Positions 23,485 to 32,366 of a DNA stretch of 64,000 nucleotides are shown here, in pieces. The notes under the pieces were generated by a model. That model had not been told where the DNA came from, ran no database searches, and worked only from the letters and a program-made list of their open reading frames with translations. The stretch spans positions 1 through 64,000 of the forward strand of contig CAVCUP010000012.1 of assembly GCA_963605405.1 (NCBI GenBank), in the 5' to 3' direction. Made by a program: the position numbers and the translations under genes. The stretch is from Paratractidigestivibacter sp963605405. GTDB taxonomy: Bacteria > Actinomycetota > Coriobacteriia > Coriobacteriales > Atopobiaceae. Numbering within the stretch: position 1 is the stretch's first letter; every line of letters begins with the position of its first letter.

Positions 23485-25019
23485 GCGGCGTGGAGTGGCT
23501 CGCCTGCGCGGACGAGGCGACGAGGGGGGACGTGGAGCTCGCGGCCGCGTCTCTCGGCGCGGGCGGCAAGGTCGAGTACCTGGAGAGCGTCGACGAGATG
23601 CGTGTCCGCGCGCGTATGAGGCCCGGGACCGTCTGGGGGATTCTCGGCGGCACCGTGGACGGGCTCTCGGACATAAACGGCGCCGCGGCGTGCGTAGCGG
23701 ACGGGACACTGAGGAGCGTCTCGCTCGTGCGGCGCGGGGCGTCGGGCTCTTTTCGCTCGCGCGCGGCGAGGGCGGGCGTCGATTTGGTGATCGACCCGGC
23801 CGAGCTGGGATTATCGATGCTGTCGAGTCGCGGCTCCCTTGCCGGGCCGGCGGATGCCTCGCAGCCCGGCGGCGCCGCGGGGGAGAAGCGGCCAGCGAGA
23901 GAGACCCGGGGCGGGGACGGCTCGACGCGCTGCTCGACCCCCGGGTCCCGGCCCCGACAGGCCAGGCTCCAGCGCCGGGCCGAACCTGCGCGAGCAGCCG
24001 ATTCCGCGCGACGGGGCGATCCCGCGCGAATGGCCGAGCCCCAGTCAAAGGCGGACCGTGGGGGAGGCGCTGCCGTGCGCGCGGTTTCGCGGCAGGCCAT
24101 GGAGCCGGTCCCGCAACCGGCCCGGCGGCAACCCGAGGTGGGCGAGGCGGCGGGCGAGCCGCCCGCGCGCAGGCGCATCATTCCTTCCCCGCCGGAGGTC
24201 AAGGGCCGCGCGCCGGTGATCGTGCTCGCCTCCGGCAGGGGAGGCGTCGGGAAGACGTGCCTTTCCGCCGCGTTCTCCGCCGCCGCGGCGAGCTGGGGCA
24301 TGGGGGTGCTCGCCCTGGACCTCGACCTTTCCTGCGGAAACCTCTACACCTGCTTCGGCATGCCCGGCGGCCAGGATCTTTCCCGTCTCGCCGAGGAGGG
24401 CGACTTCTCGGGCGTGGGCGCGCCGGCATGCGATGGCGTGAGGGTCGCGGGCCCCTGTGAGAGACCGGAGCTCGCGGATGCGTTCATGCCCCGCGTTCAG
24501 GAGCTTGTTTGCAGCGCCTCTTCCATGGCCGACCTGGTCGTGGTCGATACCTCGACCACTTTTACCGAGGCCACGGCGCAGGCAATGCAGCTCGCCGACC
24601 GGCTCCTGCTGGTGTCCGACGGGCGCCCGGGGCAGACGGCCTCGGTCGCCCGCGCGAGCGGGCTCGCTGTGCGCCTCGGCGTGGCGAGGACGCGCATTGC
24701 CCGGCTCGAGAACAGGTCGGACCCCAGGGCGCGCAGGCCGGTTATCGCGGGCAGGGCGGAGATCGGCCTCGAGGGGGCGCGCACCTTCTATGTGGAGGAC
24801 GGCGGGGCCGAGGTGCTCGAGCTCATGGCCGCCGGCCAAGCGTCGCAGATGCTTGAGCTCGGCGTCCCCTTCGCCGAGTCCGCGGCGACGGTGCTCGCCC
24901 AGATCCTGACCGAGCTCGGTGGGCTGCCCCGCTGCGAGGCGGCCCGAAAGGCGCTTGAGGCGGGGGAGCCGAAGAGGAAGTCGTTCTTTGGGAGGAAGAA
25001 GGAGGCGAGAAGCGCATGA
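23481..25019 (+). CDS. tadZ: TadZ/CpaE-like MinD-family ATPase
   Basis: A 512-residue protein with an N-terminal receiver-like domain (about 1-125), an Arg/Pro/Ala-rich linker (about 130-235) and a ParA/MinD-type ATPase domain. The deviant Walker A SGRGGVGKT holds Lys258; ALDLDLSCGN follows as the A' motif and VVVDTSTTF as Walker B. TadZ/CpaE positions the pilus machine at the pole. The low-complexity linker is unusually long and basic. The start overlaps the cpaB stop by 4 bp and the end overlaps tadA by 4 bp, so expression is coupled. Confidence 0.83.
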   Translation: MSGVEWLACADEATRGDVELAAASLGAGGKVEYLESVDEMRVRARMRPGTVWGILGGTVDGLSDINGAAACVADGTLRSVSLVRRGASGSFRSRAARAGVDLVIDPAELGLSMLSSRGSLAGPADASQPGGAAGEKRPARETRGGDGSTRCSTPGSRPRQARLQRRAEPARAADSARRGDPARMAEPQSKADRGGGAAVRAVSRQAMEPVPQPARRQPEVGEAAGEPPARRRIIPSPPEVKGRAPVIVLASGRGGVGKTCLSAAFSAAAASWGMGVLALDLDLSCGNLYTCFGMPGGQDLSRLAEEGDFSGVGAPACDGVRVAGPCERPELADAFMPRVQELVCSASSMADLVVVDTSTTFTEATAQAMQLADRLLLVSDGRPGQTASVARASGLAVRLGVARTRIARLENRSDPRARRPVIAGRAEIGLEGARTFYVEDGGAEVLELMAAGQASQMLELGVPFAESAATVLAQILTELGGLPRCEAARKALEAGEPKRKSFFGRKKEARSA

Positions 25020-26362
25020 GCGTGCTCGAGATGGTGCGCGAGGTCGAGGCGAGCCGCGGCGAGGAGCCGGACGAGGCCAGCCGCGCCCGCAGGGCAGAGG
25101 AGATGCGGGACGTGCGCGAGAGGCTCAAGCACGACCTCATCGGTCGCCTCGGCCTGTCCACGGTGGCGTCGATGCTCGCCGAGTCAGATGAGGCCCGGGC
25201 GCGCTCGGAGCTCGCCGTGGCGCTCGAGGCCGTCATCAACACGAGCGGCTACGAGGACGTCCCGTCCGTCTCCCGCGCGGAGCTCGTGCGCCAGGTGGTG
25301 GAGGAGGTCTGCGGGTTGGGCCCGATCCAAGGGCTTCTTGACGATCCTGAGGTCACCGAGGTGATGGTCAACGGGTGCGACGCCCTCTTCTATGAGAAAG
25401 GCGGCGAGCTCCTGCAAGCGGACGCGGTGTTCGACTCCCCGGAACAGATCGCCATCGCCATCGACCGAATCCTCGCCCCGCTCGGGCGCAGGCTCGATCG
25501 GTCGAGCCCCGTCGTGAATGCCCGCCTGGCCAACGGGGACCGTGTGAACGCCGTGGCGCGCCCGGTGGCCATTGACGGGCCCGCGGTGACGATTCGCAAG
25601 TTCACGGACTCAATCCGATCGCTCCAGACGCTCGTGGAGCTGGGCGCGTTGCCCGAATGGTATGCGCAGCTGCTCCGATGGGCCGTGGTCTGCCGACAGG
25701 GCATCGCGGTCTCCGGCGGGACCGGCTCGGGCAAGACCACGCTGCTCAACGCCCTCTCGTGCGAGATTCCGGCGGGCGAGAGAATCGTGACCATAGAGGA
25801 CTCGGCGGAGCTGCGGTTCGATGCGCATCCCAACGTGGTGAGGCTCGAGGCCCAGGACGCCTCGATCGAGGGCGTCGGCGCGGTGACGATCCGCCAGCTG
25901 GTCAAGAACGCTTTGCGCATGCGGCCCGACCGCATCGTGGTCGGAGAGGTCCGCGGCGAGGAATGCGTCGACATGCTCCAGGCAATGAACACGGGGCACG
26001 ACGGAAGCCTGACCACCCTGCACGCCGGAACGCCCGACGAGACCGTGCTGCGCCTCGTGCTCATGGCGCGCTTCGGCATGGACCTGCCGGCCGACATCAT
26101 CAAGGAGCAGGTGGCCACCGCGCTCGACCTGATCGTGATGTCGGCGAGGCTCAAGGACGGGTCGCGCGCCATCACCACGCTGGCGGGGGTCTCTCGCGCG
26201 GAGGACGGGGGCGTCGAGCTCGCCGAGCTCGTGCGCTTCGACCTCGGGCGCAGGGAGTGGCGGCTTGTGGAGGAGCCCGGCTTTATCGAACGGGCCCTGG
26301 CCTGTGGTCTTCTGGACCGAGGGGAGGTGGACGAATGGAGATCCTGCTGCTCGTCTCGGTGA
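25016..26362 (+). CDS. tadA: TadA/CpaF secretion ATPase
   Basis: A 448-residue hexameric ATPase of the type II/IV secretion superfamily that powers Flp pilus extension, and in some systems retraction. After an N-terminal helical domain it shows TEVMVNG near 120, Walker A SGGTGSGKTTL with Lys240, the Asp box TIEDSAEL, the Walker B-like DRIVVGEVRGEE and the His box GHDGSLTTLHA. All catalytic elements are intact. The last few residues overlap tadB by 28 bp in another frame, pointing to strong translational coupling. Confidence 0.95.
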   Translation: MSVLEMVREVEASRGEEPDEASRARRAEEMRDVRERLKHDLIGRLGLSTVASMLAESDEARARSELAVALEAVINTSGYEDVPSVSRAELVRQVVEEVCGLGPIQGLLDDPEVTEVMVNGCDALFYEKGGELLQADAVFDSPEQIAIAIDRILAPLGRRLDRSSPVVNARLANGDRVNAVARPVAIDGPAVTIRKFTDSIRSLQTLVELGALPEWYAQLLRWAVVCRQGIAVSGGTGSGKTTLLNALSCEIPAGERIVTIEDSAELRFDAHPNVVRLEAQDASIEGVGAVTIRQLVKNALRMRPDRIVVGEVRGEECVDMLQAMNTGHDGSLTTLHAGTPDETVLRLVLMARFGMDLPADIIKEQVATALDLIVMSARLKDGSRAITTLAGVSRAEDGGVELAELVRFDLGRREWRLVEEPGFIERALACGLLDRGEVDEWRSCCSSR

Positions 26363-27279
26363 GTCTCTGCGCGGCGGCCGCGGCCTACGTGCTTCTGCCG
26401 GGCACGGGCGAGTCCGCGCCGCTCGCGGCCGAGCGCATGGGCAAGATCGCGTGGCGCGAGGGGAGAGGGGCGGTCGCGGCGATCTCGCGCGGGCGCGCCG
26501 CGCGGGCCCTGGCGCGCTCGCGGGACTGGGACGAGGTCGCGGAGGCCGCGTGCGATGCGGCGGCCGGCCGAGGGCTCGAGCTCACGCGCGCGGAGGCCTG
26601 CGTGCTTCTTGTCCTCGGGTCCCTCGCCGCAGGGCTCGCCGCCTGTGTACTGTTCGCCTCGTGGCTCTGCCTTCCCCTGGCGCTGCTCTCGCTCGCGTTG
26701 GGGGTCCCCTTGGCCGCGGCACGGCGCAGGGAGGCCGCGGCCAAGGCGGCGCGCGAGGCCATGCCCGCCGTTTTCCGGACCCTCGCGGTGGCGATGGGCG
26801 CGGGCATGACCCTCGTCCAGGCCGCCGACTACGCCGGAGCCCACGTCGGCGGCGAGGCGGGCGAGTCCCTCGCGCGCCTCTCGCTGCGCCTTCGCTGCGG
26901 CGAGGCCACCGAGCAGGCGCTCGCGGCGCTCGCGAGCGAGCTCAAGGCGCCGGGGGTCGGCCTTCTCGCCACGGCGCTCGTCATCTCTCACCGAACGGGC
27001 AGCCCGTTGAGGGGGCTCTTCCAGCGCTCTGCCGCTCTGGTTGAGCGCCAAGGCGAGTTCGAGCGGATGCTCGCGGTAAAGACCGCCCAGGTCAGGCTCT
27101 CGGTCAGGGTGGTGTGCCTCCTTCCGGCGGTCATGGTCGGGCTTCTCGCGGCCATCTCGCCCGACTTCCAGAAGGGCCTGGGCACCTTCGCGGGCGCGAC
27201 GAGCGTGTGCGTCGCGGCGCTGCTGGATATCTTGGCCGTCGCCATCATCCGGCGGCTCGTCTCCGGGGTCCTCACGTGA
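26335..27279 (+). CDS. tadB: TadB inner-membrane platform protein
   Basis: A 314-residue type II secretion F-domain protein that forms the membrane platform with TadC. It begins with a hydrophobic helix, has a helical pair around residues 95-130, a cytoplasmic T2SSF domain containing AMGAGMTLVQA, and C-terminal membrane helices. The ATG at 26335 lies inside the end of tadA; the reading frame continues upstream but without a suitable start. The GTGA junction with tadC overlaps by 4 bp. Confidence 0.88.
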   Translation: MEILLLVSVSLCAAAAAYVLLPGTGESAPLAAERMGKIAWREGRGAVAAISRGRAARALARSRDWDEVAEAACDAAAGRGLELTRAEACVLLVLGSLAAGLAACVLFASWLCLPLALLSLALGVPLAAARRREAAAKAAREAMPAVFRTLAVAMGAGMTLVQAADYAGAHVGGEAGESLARLSLRLRCGEATEQALAALASELKAPGVGLLATALVISHRTGSPLRGLFQRSAALVERQGEFERMLAVKTAQVRLSVRVVCLLPAVMVGLLAAISPDFQKGLGTFAGATSVCVAALLDILAVAIIRRLVSGVLT

Positions 27280-27911
27280 GCGCCCTGTGCGCGGTCTTGT
27301 GCGCGTCGGCCGCCGCGTCGGCCGCCGCGTGCTGCGCCGCCGCGTGCTCGGTCGAGCCGCTGCCCGTCGCGCGGCGCGACCCGGTGGGCGAGGCGGCGGC
27401 GAGGCTTCTCTCGCTGGCCGCCGTGGAGGAGGCGAGGGGCGCGGCCTCGCGGGCGCGGAGGAGAGCGGAGTGCTTGGGACAGTTGCCCGTGATGATCGAC
27501 GTGGTCACGCTCGGGCTCTCGGCAGGCCTTTCGTTCGACTCCTCGCTGGAGCTCTACTGTGAGCGCTACGACGACGCGCTATCCGAGGCGCTCGCCCAGG
27601 CACTTCTCTCGTGGCGCATCGGGGCGCGGACGCGCGGGGAGGCCCTTGAGGCGGCGGCGTCCGAGCTCGGCCTGCCCGAGCTCTCGAGGTTTTCCTCGGT
27701 CGTGTGCGAGGCGCTTTCCTTCGGATCGCCCATGGCCGAGTCGCTTGGGCGCCAGGCGCAGCTGATCCGCGACGAGCGCCGCTCGCAGGTCGAGGAAGAA
27801 ATCGAGCGCGTGCCCGTGAAGATGCTCATCCCTTTGGGGACCCTCATCGTTCCGGCGATGCTGCTGGCGATTCTCGGGCCGCTGCTTGGCTCCGCGCTGG
27901 TTTTGGGATAA
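27276..27911 (+). CDS. tadC: TadC inner-membrane platform protein
   Basis: A 211-residue T2SSF-domain protein, shorter than the common ~300 residues of TadC. It begins at GTG overlapping the tadB stop, has an N-terminal Ala/Cys-rich membrane helix, the F-domain motif VTLGLSAGLSFDSSLE and a C-terminal helix PLGTLIVPAMLLAILGPLL. The short length means one helical hairpin is probably missing relative to longer homologues. It should pair with TadB under the TadA motor. Forty-six bases separate it from the pilin gene. Confidence 0.85.
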   Translation: MSALCAVLCASAAASAAACCAAACSVEPLPVARRDPVGEAAARLLSLAAVEEARGAASRARRRAECLGQLPVMIDVVTLGLSAGLSFDSSLELYCERYDDALSEALAQALLSWRIGARTRGEALEAAASELGLPELSRFSSVVCEALSFGSPMAESLGRQAQLIRDERRSQVEEEIERVPVKMLIPLGTLIVPAMLLAILGPLLGSALVLG

Positions 27912-27957
27912 GGCCGCCGTGAGGCGGCGGGGAATTTATCGAGAAAGGAAAAGACGG

Positions 27958-28167
27958 ATGGAAGGTCTGTGCAAGCTCGGCGAGAAGGCCGTTGAGGCGC
28001 GCCTGCGCGTGCGGGAGCTGCTCGCCGATGAGGAGGGGCAGGGCACGACTGAGTACGCCATCCTCGTCGGCGTGCTCGTGGTAATCGCGATTCTCGCCAT
28101 CGTCGCCTTCCGCGGGAAGGTGAGCGAGCTGTGGAACGCGATCGCCGAAGGCATCAACTCGCTGTGA
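27958..28167 (+). CDS. flp: Flp-family type IVb pilin
   Basis: A 69-residue prepilin, the major subunit of the Tad pilus. The processing site is EEG/QGTTEY: cleavage after Gly leaves Glu at +5 and Tyr at +6, the Flp signature, followed by a 21-residue hydrophobic helix (AILVGVLVVIAILAIVAF) and a short tail ending EGINSL. The leader is long (about 28 residues) and charged. A strong ribosome site AGAAAGGAAAAG suits high expression. The stop overlaps the GTG of the next gene. Confidence 0.93.
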   Translation: MEGLCKLGEKAVEARLRVRELLADEEGQGTTEYAILVGVLVVIAILAIVAFRGKVSELWNAIAEGINSL

Positions 28168-28637
28168 GGCGTGCGGCGCGCGGCCGCCGGGGGCTCACCC
28201 CTGCGGCGGCCTGCGCCCTCGGCGTCGTCGCGGCGGCCCTTGCCATGGCTGCGGCGTTTCTCGGCGTGCCCTCCTCGCCCGGGGGACCTGCGGAAGCCTC
28301 AGGCGGGGACGGGGCCCTGAACGTCGAGGACGCGGTCTCCGAGGAGGCTCAAAGCGTGCTTTCCCGGGCGGAGGAGACGGGCTATTCCGTGGACGAGCGA
28401 ATCGAGGCGGCGGCCGGCGAGGTCCTGCGGTCGTATGCCGCCAGGGAGGGCTGCGTCCTCGCGCGGTCCGGGTATCTCGGGATACTCGGCGACTGCTGGG
28501 GATGCGTGGTCACGGGCGGCGAATGGGCCGAGGTGTGCGTGGTCACGCAGCAATCGGACGAGGAGAGAAGCGAGGTGCGCATATGGAGAATCGACGCGAA
28601 CGAGCTGGAGGGCCTGCGGGAAGAGGGCGTCCTCTAG
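28164..28637 (+). CDS. Tad-locus membrane protein of unknown function
   Basis: A 157-residue protein starting at GTG inside the flp stop. A basic N-terminus (RRAARGRRG) precedes one membrane helix (about residues 14-34), with the rest probably outside the membrane. The exported part holds three cysteines, two of them in the stretch GDCWGCV; a CxxC pair suggests a disulfide or metal site. No family was recognised. Position directly after the pilin and overlap with the next pseudopilin gene suggest a role in pilus biogenesis. Confidence 0.6.
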   Translation: MRRAARGRRGLTPAAACALGVVAAALAMAAAFLGVPSSPGGPAEASGGDGALNVEDAVSEEAQSVLSRAEETGYSVDERIEAAAGEVLRSYAAREGCVLARSGYLGILGDCWGCVVTGGEWAEVCVVTQQSDEERSEVRIWRIDANELEGLREEGVL

Positions 28638-28837
28638 CGGGCGCGTCGGGGCAATCGGGGCAGTCGACGGTCGAGTTCATTCTCGTCGCCATGGCGCTCG
28701 CGGCGGTGTGCTGCGGGCTCGCCGCCATGTGGCACGCCGCGCGCGACGGCGCGCTGCTGTCCAAGGCGACCGCCGCGGCGTCCCATAGCCTCGGGTCCGG
28801 GGTCGTCGTGGCCCTCAAAGACATCCTGGGGTACTGA
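28583..28837 (+). CDS. Short TadE-like pseudopilin
   Basis: An 84-residue protein with a basic leader, a prepilin-like site SG/QSTVEF and a 20-residue hydrophobic helix (ILVAMALAAVCCGLAAMW), followed by a small domain of about 30 residues. This is the minimal TadE/TadF-type layout; such minor pseudopilins prime or regulate Flp pilus assembly. The ATG at 28583 has GAGG 7 bp upstream and overlaps the preceding gene in another frame by 55 bp. Confidence 0.7.
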   Translation: MENRRERAGGPAGRGRPLAGASGQSGQSTVEFILVAMALAAVCCGLAAMWHAARDGALLSKATAAASHSLGSGVVVALKDILGY

Positions 28838-28838
28838 C

Positions 28839-29438
28839 ATGGGCGCATGGTCGCCCCTCGGGGGCGGGCCGGGCGCCGCCCGGCCGACCGGGGGCCCGCG
28901 CCGGCGCTTAGGCGAGCGCGCGGCGGGAGGCCGCCCCGCCGGCGGCCGCAAGGGCCCCCGGCATGCGGGAGGCGGGTTTTCGCGCGGCGCGGAGGGTCAG
29001 GCGAGCGTCGAGGCCGCCGTGCTCATCCCCTCGGTGTTCTTCGTGCTCGCGCTGCTCGCGCAGCCCGCGTGCCTGCTCTATACGCGGTCCGTCATGTCCG
29101 GGGCCGCGGCCGACGCGGCGCGTCTCGCCGCCACCTCGTCGGACACGGGGGCCGTCGAGGCGTTCGTGAGGCGCAGGCTGCGCGCCGTTCCCGAGGTGGG
29201 CGTGTTCCACGAGGGCGGGGAAGATGACTGGTCCGTCTCTATCGAGGGGGCTGGCGGCGGCACGGCGAGGGTCAAGGTGAGCGGGCATGCCCGCCCGCTG
29301 CCGCTCATGGCGGCGATAAGCGGCGCCCTTCTCGGCGCGGACGGGTCGGGCGTGGTCTTGGAGGCTGAGTCGGAGGTGGATGCTCGTGCTGGATGGGTCG
29401 AGGGCTCGTACGCCGCTTGGGTCGGCGTGTGGAAATAA
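28839..29438 (+). CDS. tadE: TadE-family pseudopilin
   Basis: A 199-residue pseudopilin with the site EG/QASVEAAVLIP at about residue 52 and a following hydrophobic helix (SVFFVLALLAQPACLL). The exposed C-terminal domain is about 120 residues. The N-terminal 50 residues, rich in Gly, Arg and Pro, make an exceptionally long leader; a later start cannot be excluded, but no better ribosome site is evident. It begins one base after the previous stop and its end overlaps the next gene by 59 bp. Confidence 0.75.
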   Translation: MGAWSPLGGGPGAARPTGGPRRRLGERAAGGRPAGGRKGPRHAGGGFSRGAEGQASVEAAVLIPSVFFVLALLAQPACLLYTRSVMSGAAADAARLAATSSDTGAVEAFVRRRLRAVPEVGVFHEGGEDDWSVSIEGAGGGTARVKVSGHARPLPLMAAISGALLGADGSGVVLEAESEVDARAGWVEGSYAAWVGVWK

Positions 29439-31509
29439 CGGGCGCGCCGTTGCGCGCGGCCGTCGTGGTGCCGGGAGGCGACGCTGCCTCGCCCCGAGCA
29501 TCGGCGCATTCGTCGACGAGGAGGGCGGCTATACCACCGTGGCGGTCGCGGTGGCGCTGCTGGTGAGCCTCTCGCTCGTCTTCTCCGCCGCGTCGGCCCA
29601 GTGGGTCATGTCGCGCTCGGCCGAGGTCCAGAACGTCGCCGACGCCGCGGCCGAGGCGGGCGCCAACGCCGTGGCCGCCTACACGACCATCGCGCAGGCC
29701 CTCGACGCGTGCGTGCTCAGCATGGGGCTCACGGGCATGGTCGTCTGCGGCGCGGGGCTCGTGGCGTCGTGCGTGCCCTCTCTCTCCGCCGCGGGCGCCG
29801 AGCTCGTGTCCTCGGGGTCAAGGATCCTCGATGCCCGGCGTTCATTCTCCAGGAGCGCCGCCGAGGGCCTCAAGCGCCTGGAGACGGCCCTTCCCGCGCT
29901 CGTGGTGTACAACTCCGCCGCCTGCGTCCTCGCCAACTCCGAGGGGTCCGTCTCGTACGCCGGGTGCGCGGTGCCCTACCCGCTTGAGTCCGCCTCGGAT
30001 TTCTCGGCGCTGGAGACGGACGTCGACGATTCCGGGCTCGAGGAGCTCGCCTCCGGCATGCGGGACCTCGCGCAGAAGGAGAGAGCGGCCAAGGAGCGCG
30101 CCGACGACGCGAAGAGGCGCGGGTGGCTCGCGGACTGCGGCTCCACCCCGTACTGCATGTGGCAGAGGGCCGGGTCCCTGGCCGGCCTCGGCGGCGCGGA
30201 GAACCCGTATTACCCGGACGCCGCCTCGTGGAGCTTCGGCGCGCCGCTCGAGCGGGCGCGGGCCTACTACGCGGCCCGGCTCTCGTCCTGCTCCGTTGGC
30301 GGCACCGACCCCGAGCAACTCACCGACGACGCCTGCCGCCGCGCGTTCTACGAGTACGCGCTCGCCGAGGTGGGCCGGGGCAGCTACTCGGAGTCCGCGG
30401 ACGGCTCGGTGAGCATCGACTTGCCGGAGCTGCCGCACAACACCGAGGAGACGCGCGCGACGACGCTCTACACGGACGCCTGCTGGCCTCTCTCCGCGGA
30501 GCCCGGGGGCGCGGTGCTGCACTCGTCGCTTTCCTGCCCCGGGGCGCGGGGCGGCTCTGCCGGGGACGCCTCGCTCGCGGAGCTCGAGGCCGGCGCGGTG
30601 CTGCCGTGCGACGAGTGCCGCATGGACGTCGGCGAGCTCGGGAGGACGGCGGCGGCCTCCACCTCCATCGAGAACGGCTTCGAGCACTGGTGGCGCGAGG
30701 TGGTGGAGGCGTCGCGCGACTACGAACAGGCGAGAAACGAGGAAGTCGACGCGAGGGCCAGGCTCAAGGAGAAAGCCGAGGAAGGAGCCGACGTGTTCAA
30801 GAAGGCGATAGAGTCCCTCTCCGCCGTGAGGCCGAGCATCTGCCCGCCGGGGGCCTGGGGGTGCGTGTCGGTCGTTGCTCGCTCAGGGGGCTCCGCCGTC
30901 CCATCAGAGCTCACGGCCTCTTTTCTCTCCTCGGCGGAGCTTCCGGCCGGCGCTGCGGTTTCCGCCGCCGCGCTCGCGCCGGATTCCTCGACCTCGGAGA
31001 ACAACGTGCTCGCGAGCTTCTTCGACGGAATCTCGCGGGACTCCTCGCTCATGGGTTCGCTTCTGGACGGCGTGGCCACGCTCTGGGGGAAGCTCCTCGT
31101 GGGGTACGGCTCGGCCTACGAGTCGATGGCCTCGGCCGGCGGGGGCTTTCTCGACAAGCTGGACGGGGTGCTCGGGGGCTCCGTCGGCTCATGGCTCAAG
31201 GGGAAGCTCAAGCAAATCATCGAGGGTGCGGGCCTTGCCCCGGCGGACATGAGGCTGAGGAAACCCGTGCTCGTGAACACGTCCGACGTCCTCTCCAAGG
31301 CGGGCTTCGACCGGGAGTCCACCGTAAGGTCCCTGCTGGCCAAGTTGCCGGACTCGGGCGACGCCGGCGACTACGTGCGGGCGTTCGGCGGATGGGCGAT
31401 CGACACGTACGGCGACGAGGACTTCACGGTGGCGGAGATCACGGTCCCGGGGACTCAGCTGAAGATACCGCTCAAGGTCAACTTGAAGAAGCTGGCGGGC
31501 GCGCTATGA
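29380..31509 (+). CDS. Large TadG-like pseudopilin or pilus-associated protein with a Cys/His cluster
   Basis: A 709-residue protein with a basic N-terminus, a prepilin-like EEG/GYTTVAVAVALLV segment near residues 47-70 and a very large exported region. That region has helical stretches (including a coiled-coil-like segment near 440-475) and a possible zinc site: His381, Cys386, Cys410 and Cys413, the last two as PCDECR. The arrangement recalls small H-C-C-C zinc folds such as that of Ada, but homology is not claimed. TadG proteins anchor the pilus or sit at its base or tip. The ATG overlaps tadE, and the stop overlaps the next gene (ATGA). Confidence 0.65.
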   Translation: MLVLDGSRARTPLGSACGNNGRAVARGRRGAGRRRCLAPSIGAFVDEEGGYTTVAVAVALLVSLSLVFSAASAQWVMSRSAEVQNVADAAAEAGANAVAAYTTIAQALDACVLSMGLTGMVVCGAGLVASCVPSLSAAGAELVSSGSRILDARRSFSRSAAEGLKRLETALPALVVYNSAACVLANSEGSVSYAGCAVPYPLESASDFSALETDVDDSGLEELASGMRDLAQKERAAKERADDAKRRGWLADCGSTPYCMWQRAGSLAGLGGAENPYYPDAASWSFGAPLERARAYYAARLSSCSVGGTDPEQLTDDACRRAFYEYALAEVGRGSYSESADGSVSIDLPELPHNTEETRATTLYTDACWPLSAEPGGAVLHSSLSCPGARGGSAGDASLAELEAGAVLPCDECRMDVGELGRTAAASTSIENGFEHWWREVVEASRDYEQARNEEVDARARLKEKAEEGADVFKKAIESLSAVRPSICPPGAWGCVSVVARSGGSAVPSELTASFLSSAELPAGAAVSAAALAPDSSTSENNVLASFFDGISRDSSLMGSLLDGVATLWGKLLVGYGSAYESMASAGGGFLDKLDGVLGGSVGSWLKGKLKQIIEGAGLAPADMRLRKPVLVNTSDVLSKAGFDRESTVRSLLAKLPDSGDAGDYVRAFGGWAIDTYGDEDFTVAEITVPGTQLKIPLKVNLKKLAGAL

Positions 31510-31994
31510 GCGGCCGGGCTCGTCGCGCCCCCGGCGAGAAGGGGCAGATGACGGTGGAGCTTGCCGTGCTGGTGCCGCCCGCGATCGTGACGGCGCTCAT
31601 CGTCTTCAATCTCATGGGCTTCATCGACGCGTGCGCCGCGTTCGACCGGCTGAGCCTCGCGGCGGTGACGGCCCATGGGGTGGCGCCGGCCGGCGTTCAG
31701 ACGGGCCCCGCCGCGGCCGAGGAGGTGCGGTCCGCGATCGCGGACGCGTTGGGCCGCGAGGGGTCGTGCGAGGTGCGGGTGAGCGCCCAGGCCGCCGGAC
31801 AGGACTCGGCCGACGGGGCGTCGCGCGGGTCTCTTGTCATATCGCCCCTGCTCACGCGTTATACCTGCACGCTTCTGTATCGGCCGTGGCCGCGGTTTTT
31901 GCGCATGCCCGGCATAACGCTCGAGGCCCCGCTCGCGCTCAGGCACGAGCGGTCGCTGGTCGTGGACAGGTATCGGCCCGGGGTGGTGATCTGA
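31506..31994 (+). CDS. TadE/TadF-like pseudopilin
   Basis: A 162-residue pseudopilin with a short basic leader, the site KG/QMTVELAVLVPP and a hydrophobic helix through residue ~40. The remaining ~120 residues form an exposed domain. The leader of only 13 residues contrasts with the long ones of the other pilins here. Overlap with the preceding gene by 4 bp and with the DUF192 gene by 1 bp shows a single translational chain. Confidence 0.75.
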   Translation: MSGRARRAPGEKGQMTVELAVLVPPAIVTALIVFNLMGFIDACAAFDRLSLAAVTAHGVAPAGVQTGPAAAEEVRSAIADALGREGSCEVRVSAQAAGQDSADGASRGSLVISPLLTRYTCTLLYRPWPRFLRMPGITLEAPLALRHERSLVVDRYRPGVVI

Positions 31995-32350
31995 TGGCTC
32001 GCGTGAGGCTCGAGGCGGACGAGGCCCCCGGCGAGGTCCTGGAGGCGCGCATGCTGGGGACGTGGGCGGGGCGGCTCAAGGGGCTTCTCGGCACCGGCGC
32101 GGACGCGGACCCGGTGCTGCTGATGCGCTGCTCCTCGGTCCACACCTTCGGCATGGGCTACCCGCTCGACCTCGCGTTCATTGGCGAGAGGGGAGAGGTG
32201 CTCGAGGTCGCGAGGTCCGTGGGCCCGGGAAGGGTCGTCTCTTGCGAGGGCGCCTTCTGCGTGCTGGAGCGGCCCGCGCGCGACGGCGCGTGGCTCTGCG
32301 GCGGGCAACACCTTTGGGTCCGCGCGGTGAGCGCGGACATGAGAGCGTGA
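31994..32350 (+). CDS. DUF192 family protein
   Basis: A 118-residue protein of the DUF192 family, with RLKGLLG, SVHTFGMGYPLDLAFI and a C-terminal G-x-W-L-C-G-G-like end. DUF192 proteins form a small beta barrel of unknown function; in other organisms they are usually exported, but here there is no signal peptide. It is coupled to the upstream pseudopilin by a TGATG overlap, so it may be a cytoplasmic accessory of the Tad system. Confidence 0.8.
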   Translation: MARVRLEADEAPGEVLEARMLGTWAGRLKGLLGTGADADPVLLMRCSSVHTFGMGYPLDLAFIGERGEVLEVARSVGPGRVVSCEGAFCVLERPARDGAWLCGGQHLWVRAVSADMRA

Positions 32351-32366
32351 AGGGAAGGGATGGGCG

